The notes under the pieces: generated by a model
What the model was told of the DNA's origin: nothing
Seen by the model: only the letters and a program-made list of their open reading frames with translations
Database searches by the model: none
Shown here: positions 8,131-16,394 of the stretch, piece after piece
Layout of the letters: each line of letters starts with the position of its first letter
Position numbering within the stretch: the first letter of the stretch is position 1
Position numbers and translations under genes: made by a program
From: Anaerolineae bacterium
Lineage (GTDB): Bacteria; Chloroflexota; Anaerolineae; Promineifilales; Promineifilaceae
DNA length: 64,000 nucleotides
Reading direction: 5' to 3'
Assembly (NCBI GenBank): GCA_023384355.1
Contig: JAHDWL010000009.1
Span: forward strand, 1 to 64,000

Positions 8131-10594
8131 CGGTAGTCTCCGAATCGTTAGGCCGTGGGCGCTCGGAATCATCCTCGCGCCTTTGTCCTTCGCCAAACTG
8201 ACGCTGCTTCTCGGTGAAATGCATCAGGCGAGCGACTACCCGCCCGTTCACGCTGTCAGGCGCGAATGCCGCTGACTCGTCCGCCTCTCCGGCAGACACA
8301 CCCGTCAGCAAGGCAATCCCCTCATCAATCGTCTTTACCGGGTAAATATGGAAGTTCCCGTCACGCACCGCATCAACGACGTCCTGCCGTAACATCAGGT
8401 TTATGACGTTGGACGCCGGGATCAACACGCCCTGATTGCCCGTCAAACCCCGCGACCGGCAGACGTCGAAGTAGCCCTCGATCTTTTCATTCACGCCGCC
8501 AATGGCCTGCACCTGACCCCGCTGATCGACTGAACCGGTCACGGCCAGGGATTGTTTGACGGGTAAGCCGGACAACGCCGAAAGAAGGGCGTATAGCTCG
8601 GCCGACGAGGCGCTGTCACCCTCGATTCCGCCGTAGGATTGCTCAAAGACGAGCGTAGCCGTGAGCGAGAGAGGGCGATCGGCCGCGTAACGCTCTCCCA
8701 GGAAGCCGGCGAGGATCAGGACACCCTTGGAATGGATAGGGCCGCCCATATTCACCTCGCGTTCGATATCGATCACCTTTCCGTTGCCGAGGCGCACACG
8801 GGCCGTGATCCGGGAGGGACTGCCGAAGCTATAATTCCCGAGAGAATAGACAGATAATCCGTTGACCTGCCCGACAACCTCGCCCTGCGTTTCGACCAGG
8901 ACCTGATCGCGCAGTATCCCTTCCAATATGCGTTTGTGGACGCGGCTGGCCCGGATCGTCTGCATGTCGATCGCTTTCTGAACATCATCCCGCATAACGG
9001 AGTCATGACCCATTTCGCCGGCCCAATAGTCAGCCTCGCGCAACACGTCGGTCATGCTTTGCATGTGGGTTGACAGCTTTTCGGTGTCGTCGGCCAGCCG
9101 CGACCCGTGCTCGATGATCCGGCCAACCGCATGACGGTCGAAATGGCGCAGCTTTTCCGCACGAGCTACTTCGGCGATGACGCGCGCGTAGGCTTGCGCG
9201 CTCTCGACCGAACGCCCTACCTCGTCCTCAAAGTCGGCCGACACTTTGAACAGCTCGTTGAACTCCGGATCGTTGCTGCTCAGCAGATAATATAAAAACC
9301 TCTCGCCGATCAGGACAACCTTGACACTTAGAGGGATGGGTTCCGGTTCCAGCGACACGGTGCTGACCATACTGTACACCTGTCCCAGGGACTCGATAGA
9401 GATCTCTCCCTCGCGAATAGCGCGCTTCAACCCCTCCCACGCAAATGGTTCACTCAGCAACTTCAGGGCATCGATCAACAGATAGCCCCCGTTGGCCTGG
9501 TGGAGCGCGCCCGGTTTGATGAGGCTAAAATCCGTGACCAGAGCACCCATCTGCGCAACATGCTCCACCCGGCCGACCAGATTCTGGTAGCGCGGCTGAT
9601 CTAGAAATATGACGGGCGCACCGTGTACCTGGCTATTATCGACGACGACGTTGACTTCATAGCGAGTCATTGGCGCTTTTCTGTCCGGCGTGGCCATGCC
9701 CATGATTGCGCCAATAAATTGGCGGCCATCTCCCTCTTCGTCATGAGTGAAAAGCTCAAAATTTTCGATGACATCCTTCCGCACGGCATCCAGATAACCG
9801 ATGATGCTTTCCAGATCGATATACTTTTGCCGCAACTCATCCATGAGCGGTGTAATCGTGAACTCGACGACCCGCTCATTCAGTTCCTTGAGCTTGCTCT
9901 GCATCTCGCGATGCAGGTTCGGAATCTGCTGCATGATGCGCTGCAGCGCCTCCTGCAATTCGCCCACCTCATTCTCGATCTTCTTCTGGGCTTCCTGGTC
10001 GAGGCGCATGAACTCATCGGGGGTAATAACCTCGCCGCCTTCCTTCAGGGGGGCGAAGGCAAAACCGCCGGGCGTCTGCATGAGGGCGATTCCTCGCGTC
10101 TGGGCGTCCTCCCGCAGCTTGTCCAACGCCTCGGTGTGGGTTCCACGCAGTTCTTCCTCGAGCGCGCGTTTCTGCAATTGATATTCTTCACCGGTGAATG
10201 TCGCCTGAAGGACTGAAAACAGCTCTTCGGCCAGCTTTTTCATGTCGTCACGAAAGACGATCGCCCGCCCAGGGGGCAGCCGATGGGCACGTGGTTTATG
10301 GGGGTGCTCGAAGTTGTATACGTAGCACCAATCGTCAGGTACCGGCTCATTTACGGCACGTTCGGTGAGGAAACGATTCGCCGTCGTTCGTCGCCCCACG
10401 CCGTTTGGCCCCAGTGCGAACAAATTATAGCCGTGGTGACGAATGCCGATTCCAAAGCGTATCGCATCGATGGCGCGTTGCTGCCCGATAATCTCCAGGC
10501 CGTCCTCAAGCTCGGCCGTTGTCGTAAAAGGTAACGATTCGACGTCAAACGAACGATACAACTGCTCAGGTCCAAGAGGTTGTGGCAAATCCAT
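8108..10594 (-). CDS. Lon-like (LonB/YcbZ-type) ATP-dependent protease
   Basis: An 828-residue AAA+ protease of the COG1067 type. The C-terminal S16 domain is intact: catalytic Ser661 in GDSASSAELYALL and Lys704 in GGVNEKIEG, 43 residues apart as in Lon. The N-terminal part is not that of classical Lon. Its P-loop-like segment reads GPNGVGRRT (residues 62-70), with Arg where the Walker A Lys and Ser/Thr would be. The central region (about 150-300) is charged and probably coiled-coil. It starts 4 bp after the stop of the upstream two-domain Usp gene and overlaps the next Usp gene, so it is translationally tied to stress proteins. Substrates are unknown; a role in stress proteolysis is an inference from context. 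Confidence 0.88.
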   Translation of the reverse strand: MDLPQPLGPEQLYRSFDVESLPFTTTAELEDGLEIIGQQRAIDAIRFGIGIRHHGYNLFALGPNGVGRRTTANRFLTERAVNEPVPDDWCYVYNFEHPHKPRAHRLPPGRAIVFRDDMKKLAEELFSVLQATFTGEEYQLQKRALEEELRGTHTEALDKLREDAQTRGIALMQTPGGFAFAPLKEGGEVITPDEFMRLDQEAQKKIENEVGELQEALQRIMQQIPNLHREMQSKLKELNERVVEFTITPLMDELRQKYIDLESIIGYLDAVRKDVIENFELFTHDEEGDGRQFIGAIMGMATPDRKAPMTRYEVNVVVDNSQVHGAPVIFLDQPRYQNLVGRVEHVAQMGALVTDFSLIKPGALHQANGGYLLIDALKLLSEPFAWEGLKRAIREGEISIESLGQVYSMVSTVSLEPEPIPLSVKVVLIGERFLYYLLSSNDPEFNELFKVSADFEDEVGRSVESAQAYARVIAEVARAEKLRHFDRHAVGRIIEHGSRLADDTEKLSTHMQSMTDVLREADYWAGEMGHDSVMRDDVQKAIDMQTIRASRVHKRILEGILRDQVLVETQGEVVGQVNGLSVYSLGNYSFGSPSRITARVRLGNGKVIDIEREVNMGGPIHSKGVLILAGFLGERYAADRPLSLTATLVFEQSYGGIEGDSASSAELYALLSALSGLPVKQSLAVTGSVDQRGQVQAIGGVNEKIEGYFDVCRSRGLTGNQGVLIPASNVINLMLRQDVVDAVRDGNFHIYPVKTIDEGIALLTGVSAGEADESAAFAPDSVNGRVVARLMHFTEKQRQFGEGQRREDDSERPRPNDSETTGDKPTTE

Positions 10595-10598
10595 AGTC

Positions 10599-11531
10599 CT
10601 ATTTTACCAGACCACGCACGATAACTGTCGCGCAACCGGCACCGCGAAGCACTTTTTCCGCAACACTGCCGTGCAACCAACGGCCAATTCCCGACCGGCC
10701 GTGGCTGGACATGACGATCAGATCGACACCCTGCGTATCAGCATAAGTGATGATCTCATCCGCTACGTCACTGCCGGCATCGCGGACATCGAAGAACAGA
10801 CGTTGATTATCGTGAAGACTGACCACACGTTGCAGGTATGCCTCAGCCTCATCATGCTCACGCTCTCGTTCATCATCGAGCACGCGCTGGAGTTGAATCC
10901 CATCCGGCGTCAGGGAGGTAGGCACCGGCCCCCAGCTCGTCACGACACGCAACAACCACACGTCTGAATCGACCGCGCTCGCCAGAGCCAGGGCAGGAAC
11001 CAACGCCCTTTCCGCCAGCTCCGATCCATCGAGAGGCACCAGAATTTTTCGGTTCTGGAACACCGCCACTTCCACGTGAGCGCGTATGATCGCCGTCGCA
11101 CAGGGCGCGTGATGCATAACTTTCTCGGCCACACTGCCATAGACCCAACGTCGACTACCGGTACGTCCATGGCTGGACATGACAATCAAATCGACATTAT
11201 TTCCTTCGGCAAACTGGACAATGGCCTCGGCCGGCGAACCGATGACAGCCTTGGTCTCGATTGTCGCCGCGACGGTTGACAGGGTAGCCGCAGTGGCGTT
11301 GAGATAGGCTTGGGCTTCATCCGAGTTCATGCGCATCATCTCGTCGTAGAGATAAGGATCGGCCGCCAGTATGGCCACTGGTGACACGACCCGCAGCAGG
11401 ATGAGCCGGGTCGGCCGATCTCCATCGTCACGACGAGACATTGCCGTCGCGATTTGGCCTGCCGGGAGGAGCGACTTCTCCGCGAGTTCCGATCCGTCGA
11501 GGGGAACGAGGATATTACGAAAGGGAACCAT
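10599..11531 (-). CDS. Two-domain universal stress protein
   Basis: Usp family protein of about 310 residues made of two full Usp domains. Each begins with the ILVPLDGSELAE pattern (near residue 7 and near residue 160) and each ends with the ATP-binding pattern MSSHGRTGSRRWVYGSVAEKV or its second copy SSHGRSGIGRWLHGSVAEKV. Both nucleotide sites therefore look intact. Two ATGs are adjacent (11534 and 11531). AAGGAGG lies immediately upstream and gives better spacing to 11531. It is the second gene of the CBS-Usp-Lon-Usp operon, 20 bp after the CBS gene and 4 bp before the protease gene. Confidence 0.92.
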   Translation of the reverse strand: MVPFRNILVPLDGSELAEKSLLPAGQIATAMSRRDDGDRPTRLILLRVVSPVAILAADPYLYDEMMRMNSDEAQAYLNATAATLSTVAATIETKAVIGSPAEAIVQFAEGNNVDLIVMSSHGRTGSRRWVYGSVAEKVMHHAPCATAIIRAHVEVAVFQNRKILVPLDGSELAERALVPALALASAVDSDVWLLRVVTSWGPVPTSLTPDGIQLQRVLDDEREREHDEAEAYLQRVVSLHDNQRLFFDVRDAGSDVADEIITYADTQGVDLIVMSSHGRSGIGRWLHGSVAEKVLRGAGCATVIVRGLVK

Positions 11532-11551
11532 CATAACCTCCTTGGATTATT

Positions 11552-11983
11552 TTAATCCAGTTGGTCAATCATTTCGGGTTGTTGCGCCGCGAAATAATTC
11601 AGGAAATCTGTAACTGTAATGATGCCAACCAATTCACCGTCGTCCACGACAGGCAAAGCACCGAACTTGTATATGCTCAGCATATTGGCGGCCTGATATG
11701 CGGGAGTGTCCGGGGTAACGGTCATCGGATCAGGTGTCATGCAGGTGTTAGCGTTGATGTTATCCAGAATTTCTTCGTCTTGCCACCGCCCGTGCAACAC
11801 CAGCGGCGAATTCATTACCAACCGCACATCTCTATCGGTAATGATGCCGACCAGTTTACCATTCTCAAGCACCGGTAATTGGCGGCATGCCTGAGCCTTC
11901 ATCAATTCTATAATCTGTCTCAGCGTCGATTGAGGGGTAACTGTGTTGGGAATAACAGTCATCAAGTCATTCACTGTCAGCAT
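11552..11983 (-). CDS. CBS-domain pair protein
   Basis: A 143-residue protein made almost only of two CBS motifs: LMTVIPNTVTPQSTLRQII...LPVLENGKLVGIITDRDV and CMTPDPMTVTPDTPAYQAA...ALPVVDDGELVGIITVTDF. Such Bateman modules bind adenine nucleotides (AMP, ATP, NAD, SAM) and report energy or redox state to partners. No effector domain is attached. It is the first gene of a minus-strand operon with two Usp genes and a Lon-like protease. It lies divergent from the DsbA-like/VKOR operon, which also contains a CBS gene and a Usp gene. Confidence 0.92.
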   Translation of the reverse strand: MLTVNDLMTVIPNTVTPQSTLRQIIELMKAQACRQLPVLENGKLVGIITDRDVRLVMNSPLVLHGRWQDEEILDNINANTCMTPDPMTVTPDTPAYQAANMLSIYKFGALPVVDDGELVGIITVTDFLNYFAAQQPEMIDQLD

Positions 11984-12293
11984 GGGTATCTCCTGGCGTC
12001 ACCTTTTCCCAATGGCCTTATCCCAATGGCCGGCTCGTCGATTAATCTCAGTGTATATTATTTTCGGCGAAAATGACGGTGGCAAATGTCACATTCGAAT
12101 GATGACATTTATCGGGATTTCAAATGAGGACTGTCATGCCGGTGTTCCGGATTCGAAGAAGGCAGGTTCTCAGGCATGTTATCAGGGACCCTATGGATAC
12201 CCGATTTCATCTCACTTTTCGCTGAATAGGTTTGCCAGTTAGGTGCTGGAGGGATAAACTCGAAATAGTATCTTTTTTATTTTTTGGAGGATT
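11984..12293. promoter_or_regulatory. Divergent control region with CRP/FNR-like palindromes
   Basis: This 310-bp gap separates the starts of the minus-strand CBS operon and the plus-strand DsbA-like operon; no convincing coding region was seen. At 12079-12092 is GTGGCAAATGTCAC, one mismatch from GTGACA-N2-TGTCAC. A weaker relative, ATGACATTTATC, begins at 12102. Between them is an exact inverted repeat: AAATGTCA at 12084-12091 and TGACATTT at 12103-12110. The 11 bases between the arms contain their own 10-bp palindrome, CATTCGAATG. A regulator dimer or dimer pair could act on both operons. No regulator gene of the CRP/FNR family is in the window. Confidence 0.55.
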
Positions 12294-12989
12294 ATGTCAA
12301 AAGCACCCCCTCGACGTCGTAAACAGAACCAACAAACCCGCGAAACAAATTGGGTAGTAATCGGCGGCTTGATCGCTATCGGTGTTCTGGTTTTTGGCGG
12401 TCTTTTATATCTGGCGCTACGGCCATCACAAGCCCAACCGGTTCAAACGTTGGCGGAATATTGCGCCGAGAACACAGCACGATGTATCTTTATGGGCGAG
12501 GAAACAGCCCCTGTTACCCTGGTTGAGGTATCCGATTTTGGGTGCGTTCATTGTCAGGCATTCCATGCAGATACAGCAACTCCATTGAAAGAGCAACATC
12601 TGGACACGGGCGATATTCGCTGGATTGTCATGCCCTATGCCTTAAGCGCCTCCACCGTTCCCGCGGCCGCTTCGGCCATGTGCGCCAATGAACAGGGGCG
12701 CTATTTCGACTATGCCAACACCCTGTTCGCGATGGAACCGCCGGCCACCCGCTTGTCAGCTGACGGGTTTCGACAGGCCGCGGAAACTGTAGGCCTTGAT
12801 CTCGATCAGTTCGTTAGTTGTATGGATGATGGAAAGTTTCTCGACATGGTCAATGACAATCGAGACGCAGCACGCGCAGTGGGCGTGACAGGCACACCTA
12901 CCTTCTTCCTGAACGACGAAAAATTATCCGGCGCGCAGCCACTGTCAGCTTTCTCGCAAGCGATTAACAGCTTGAAAGCCGAACAATAA
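12294..12989 (+). CDS. Membrane-anchored DsbA-family thiol oxidoreductase
   Basis: A 231-residue thioredoxin-fold protein with a basic N terminus, one membrane segment (about residues 21-43) and the rest outside the membrane. The active site is CVHC at 84-87 (in DFGCVHCQAF), and the cis-Pro loop GVTGTPTFFL is present near the C terminus, as in DsbA/BdbD. Two further Cys (57 and 64) precede the domain. A VKOR-type quinone-linked reoxidase gene follows after 10 bp, giving a complete disulfide-forming pair in which electrons would pass to menaquinone. The gene starts the operon DsbA-VKOR-CBS-Usp. GGAGG lies just before the start codon. Confidence 0.92.
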   Translation: MSKAPPRRRKQNQQTRETNWVVIGGLIAIGVLVFGGLLYLALRPSQAQPVQTLAEYCAENTARCIFMGEETAPVTLVEVSDFGCVHCQAFHADTATPLKEQHLDTGDIRWIVMPYALSASTVPAAASAMCANEQGRYFDYANTLFAMEPPATRLSADGFRQAAETVGLDLDQFVSCMDDGKFLDMVNDNRDAARAVGVTGTPTFFLNDEKLSGAQPLSAFSQAINSLKAEQ

Positions 12990-12999
12990 CCCGGCGGAG

Positions 13000-13542
13000 A
13001 TGTTGGATGTGAAGGGCAGCGCCTTCCATCCAAATCTCTTGCCCAACACTTTGCGACAGTACCTGATGAAGGCATTTTCAGCCCCCGATCGATGGCAGGC
13101 CCGGCTGATTCAGATCTTAGCAGTGCCGGGCTTGTTGATCGCGTTTTATCTGCTTCTCTACCATAACGGTTCGCTTGTCGCCACTTGCTCAATAGGAACC
13201 TGGGAGGATTGCGGACTTGTCAGCGGTCCCGACGCGCCATATTCCTCCTTCGGACCAATACCGGTTGCCCTCATCGGCTTGATCGGCTACGGGTTTATTT
13301 TTCTCCTGATTTGGCTGGCCGACTGGTTTGCAATAGTGGAGGATTGGCTACCCGAGCTGTTGATAGGCACCATTGGTTTGGCTCTGCTATTCACAGTCGG
13401 TTTGACCGCTCTGGAGATTTTTGTCATCCACGCCGTGTGCCGATACTGCCTGATTTCGGCCGTAATCATCCTGGCAATGTTCATTCTGGCCGTTGGTTAC
13501 CTTCGGGCTTCCAATCGAGCGGCCGGCGAAAGCAAGGATTAA
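13000..13542 (+). CDS. Vitamin K epoxide reductase (VKOR) family protein
   Basis: Integral membrane protein of 180 residues with four to five hydrophobic segments. It has the VKOR marks: an extracytoplasmic Cys pair (C63 and C71), the conserved FGPIPVALIGLIGY segment and the quinone-proximal CRYC at 147-150. Bacterial VKORs reoxidise DsbA-like proteins and reduce quinone, replacing DsbB. The partner is the gene immediately upstream. The start at 13000 has GGCGGAG almost touching the ATG. The ATG at 13066 is an alternative that removes 22 polar residues without touching the domain. Confidence 0.88.
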   Translation: MLDVKGSAFHPNLLPNTLRQYLMKAFSAPDRWQARLIQILAVPGLLIAFYLLLYHNGSLVATCSIGTWEDCGLVSGPDAPYSSFGPIPVALIGLIGYGFIFLLIWLADWFAIVEDWLPELLIGTIGLALLFTVGLTALEIFVIHAVCRYCLISAVIILAMFILAVGYLRASNRAAGESKD

Positions 13543-13549
13543 GTGCAAA

Positions 13550-14011
13550 GTGGAAACTGAACTGGTTAGAGACTGGATGACCCACGAGGTGCTCACAATT
13601 TCACCCGACACCACAATCCTGGAGGCCGGACAAATGATGGTCGACCGAACCATTCGACGCTTGCCGGTTGTGGAAAACGGAAAACTGGTTGGGATTGTGA
13701 CCTACGGAGATGTACGCGGCGCCCGCGCCGCGGCCACCGCAGGGCTGGACATCTGGGAGCTGAGCTACATCCTTTCAAGAATGACTGTGCGCGAAATCAT
13801 GACTCCTAACCCGATCACGATCTCGCCTGACGAACCAATAGGCGCGGCAGCGCAATTGATGCTAAAGTACATGATTAGTGGCCTGCCGGTTCTCGACAAT
13901 CATGGGCGGGTCGTTGGAATTATTACCGAGTCGGATATCTTTCGTGTGGTTGTTCGCAACTGGGTACGTGCCGAAGGTGATTCCAGCGAACCCTATGCCC
14001 ACTACGAATAG
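13550..14011 (+). CDS. CBS-domain pair protein
   Basis: A second stand-alone Bateman module, about 153 residues from the GTG at 13550. The two CBS motifs are VRDWMTHEVLTISPDTT...LPVVENGKLVGIVTYGDV and IMTPNPITISPDEP...LPVLDNHGRVVGIITESDI. An upstream in-frame start at 13493 would lie inside the VKOR gene, so the GTG just after the VKOR stop (13542) is preferred; ATG 13577 is a shorter alternative. A 30-residue insertion between the motifs (around YGDVRGARAAATAGLDIWEL) distinguishes it from the CBS protein at 11552-11983. It is followed 12 bp later by a Usp gene. Confidence 0.87.
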   Translation: METELVRDWMTHEVLTISPDTTILEAGQMMVDRTIRRLPVVENGKLVGIVTYGDVRGARAAATAGLDIWELSYILSRMTVREIMTPNPITISPDEPIGAAAQLMLKYMISGLPVLDNHGRVVGIITESDIFRVVVRNWVRAEGDSSEPYAHYE

Positions 14012-14023
14012 GAAACCTAATTT

Positions 14024-14488
14024 ATGTTCAGAAATATTTTAGTACCACTGGATGGATCCGGGTTTGCCGAGGCCGCCTTGCCTTATGCGCTTGAAATGGC
14101 AGCTCAATTTGACAGCGATATCACGCTGTTGCGCGTCGTCCTTCCGCCACGAATGGGTGAAGGCGCACTGTCCCCGGATTCGGCCAACTTCCTGATAAAA
14201 ATGCGCGACGATCTGTACAAGGAAGCCATTGATTACCTGCAACAACAGAAAGGATCGCTACGCCAGCAAAACTTCCGGGTGCATTATCAGGTATCCGAAT
14301 CCGAAGACGTGGCCGGAGAGATCATCAGTGCCGTAAAAGGCGGGGATATCGACACCGTTGTCATGTGTACGCACGGCCGAGGAGGGATCAGTCGCTGGCT
14401 CTTCGGCAGCGTCGCCACACGAGTTTTACAGTCTGCTCAGGTACCTGTACTGGTGATTCGACCGCAAGGAAAGACTGAAGCTGATTAG
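14024..14488 (+). CDS. Single-domain universal stress protein
   Basis: A 154-residue UspA-family protein with the N-terminal pattern NILVPLDGSGFAEAAL and the C-terminal ATP-site pattern CTHGRGGISRWLFGSVATRV, so nucleotide binding is expected. It ends the plus-strand operon DsbA-VKOR-CBS-Usp, starting 12 bp after the CBS gene. It is the third Usp gene within 7.3 kb. It converges on the pseudo-receiver gene, with stops only a couple of bases apart. Confidence 0.93.
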   Translation: MFRNILVPLDGSGFAEAALPYALEMAAQFDSDITLLRVVLPPRMGEGALSPDSANFLIKMRDDLYKEAIDYLQQQKGSLRQQNFRVHYQVSESEDVAGEIISAVKGGDIDTVVMCTHGRGGISRWLFGSVATRVLQSAQVPVLVIRPQGKTEAD

Positions 14489-14489
14489 A

Positions 14490-14915
14490 TCAGGATCCCT
14501 GACTGATTGTTTTCTGATTGTGTTGTGAAGCCGTTTCGATCTCACGGATCAGTCGGGATGAGTCAATTTGCTTCAGCAGATAACTGCTCACACCGGCCTG
14601 CTGCATCAAGAGGCGTTCCACTTCGTCGGCATAGGGTGACAACACAATGACCGCCGCCGGATATCGCACCATTTGTCGGACAATCTCAATGGTTTTGAAC
14701 AGTTCCTCGTCCGGCTCGTTTTGAAGTCCCAACAAAACGACATCCACAGTCCGGCAGTCTGCCGAGTTATCAAGAGTCGATAGGTACGCCAGAGCCTCAA
14801 CCGGTTCCTGAATGGTGGCTACCACATCGATGTGGGGCGTCGCACTCAATCGTTTCCGCAGGGCACGACGAACAGCCACGTGCTTCTCAACTATCACGAT
14901 CCTGATTTTCGGCAT
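14490..14915 (-). CDS. Stand-alone receiver-like protein lacking the phosphorylation site
   Basis: A CheY-like fold of about 141 residues from the ATG at 14915 (MPKIRIVIVEKH), without an output domain. The frame is open back to 15014, but the extra residues are not receiver-like. Key residues differ from a working receiver. The acidic pair is E10-K11 instead of D-D, and the phospho-acceptor position in DVVLLGLQ is Gly63 instead of Asp. The conserved Lys near the end (LLKQID) is kept. It is therefore a probable pseudo-receiver that acts by binding rather than by phosphorylation. It lies downstream of the DevS/DevR-like pair on the same strand, so it may be tied to that system; this is inference from position. 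Confidence 0.72.
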   Translation of the reverse strand: MPKIRIVIVEKHVAVRRALRKRLSATPHIDVVATIQEPVEALAYLSTLDNSADCRTVDVVLLGLQNEPDEELFKTIEIVRQMVRYPAAVIVLSPYADEVERLLMQQAGVSSYLLKQIDSSRLIREIETASQHNQKTISQGS

Positions 14916-15200
14916 GGCATCGCGGCTGATTAAATTGGTCATTTCGACATATGGATGAAGCATCACCAGGCCTCTCAAACAATGGATGCATCCCCCCTCG
15001 TTGAGTACTGGCACCCTGGCCAGCCACCCCCAGGCTCATGCAGCGTTATAGGTTAACCCCCGCGACACTTCTCATTGCGGCCAGTATACCGCGCGGCAGA
15101 ACATGAACTCAATGACGAAAGTCACCGATCCGCGTGACATCTATCACCCGCTTGGCCAGGGCATCCGTATACCTCAAATTTCCAGTTGGTTGGAAGGTCC

Positions 15201-16367
15201 CTATAGGGGAATACTGAGCGTCACCATCGCGCCACCACCCGGTGATGACTTGATTAGGAACGTTCCATGGAGGCTATCGGCACGAGCCTGCATGTTGGCC
15301 AGGCCGTGCCCCACTCGTAACGCTTCATTCGAAGTATCAAACCCGCGGCCATTATCTCGAATTGTCAGGATAACCCGACCGGCTGCGTATTCCAGCGAAA
15401 TATCAACCCTGGTCGCCCTCGCGTGACGAGCAACGTTAGCCAAAGCTTCCTGGGTGGTAAGGAATATGGCGCGGCCTTGCGGCAACGGCAGGTCCTCGAG
15501 TCGCTCAGGGACTGAAATTGAGACAGGTACCATCGTGTTGGCCTGGAATTCGCGTACAAGTTGGGCCAGACCTTGCTGAACATCACCAGCAAATCGGCGG
15601 GGTCGCAGGTCTAAAATAAAATTGCGAATGTCGCGGATGGCATCGTTTAACCCTTCAATCGCCGTGTCGAGGAGCGGCGCAACCTCATCCGCCCCATCGG
15701 GCAGAGCCAGGCGGGTTGACTCCAGCGTCAGCCCGACCGCATAGATAGACTGGATTACGCCGTCATGCAAATCCATCCCGATTCGGGTACGCTCTTCAAG
15801 GATAGCCAATCGCTCAACCTGCGAATACAACCGCGCATTTTGAATTGCCACCGCTGCGTGGGCGGCAAGCATTTCGATCAGTTGCTGATCCGTGTCGGTG
15901 AAGTCGGCGCCGTTCAGTTTATCGGTGAGATAGAGGTTTCCCAGCGTCTCCCCCGCTCCGACTATCGGCACGCCGAGAAAACCCTCCATCGGCGGGTGAC
16001 CTTCCGGCATACCGACAGACCGGGCATCATCTTCCATGTGACTGGTCCGAATTGCTTCCTGACCATGAATTACCGCCCCAAGTAGCCCTAAGCCCTTCGG
16101 CCAGTGGGCGATCTGTTTCACTTCCTCACGAGCCATACCGCTGACCACGAATCGGTGCACATTTCCAGGGCCGGGGATCCGCCAGTCGCCGACGGCCAGT
16201 GCCGCGTATTTTGCGCCGACAAGATCACACGCGGAATCTACGATCAGCTGCAAGACTTTATCGACGTCAAGCTCGCCGGCTATGGCCAATGCAGCGCGAT
16301 TGAGCGCTTCGAGGGCTCGCCGGGCAGAAAATTCATCCATGGATGGAGTGGCTGCCTGATCTGTCAT
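15201..16367 (-). CDS. GAF-domain sensor histidine kinase of the DevS/NarX-like class
   Basis: A 388-residue cytosolic kinase. Residues ~20-180 form one GAF domain with the segment MPEGHPPMEGFLGVPI, the type seen in the DevS/DosS heme-GAF sensors of actinobacteria. Next is a HisKA_3 helix with the phospho-acceptor His201 (MDLHDGVIQSIYAVGLTLE). The C-terminal HATPase has EALANVARHA (N box) and DNGRGFD (G1 box). There is no membrane segment. It is followed by its response regulator's gene upstream on the same strand (27 bp away), so the pair is likely one operon. Whether the GAF binds heme and senses O2, NO or CO cannot be told from sequence; His124 is a candidate ligand by analogy only. Confidence 0.9.
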   Translation of the reverse strand: MTDQAATPSMDEFSARRALEALNRAALAIAGELDVDKVLQLIVDSACDLVGAKYAALAVGDWRIPGPGNVHRFVVSGMAREEVKQIAHWPKGLGLLGAVIHGQEAIRTSHMEDDARSVGMPEGHPPMEGFLGVPIVGAGETLGNLYLTDKLNGADFTDTDQQLIEMLAAHAAVAIQNARLYSQVERLAILEERTRIGMDLHDGVIQSIYAVGLTLESTRLALPDGADEVAPLLDTAIEGLNDAIRDIRNFILDLRPRRFAGDVQQGLAQLVREFQANTMVPVSISVPERLEDLPLPQGRAIFLTTQEALANVARHARATRVDISLEYAAGRVILTIRDNGRGFDTSNEALRVGHGLANMQARADSLHGTFLIKSSPGGGAMVTLSIPL

Positions 16368-16394
16368 GTATGGGGATCGGCCGGTCGAGATTTC

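Noticed and set aside
11943-12242. Plus-strand frame of ~99 codons in the divergent gap
   Set aside because: It starts inside the CBS gene, covers the palindromic control region and has unnatural composition.
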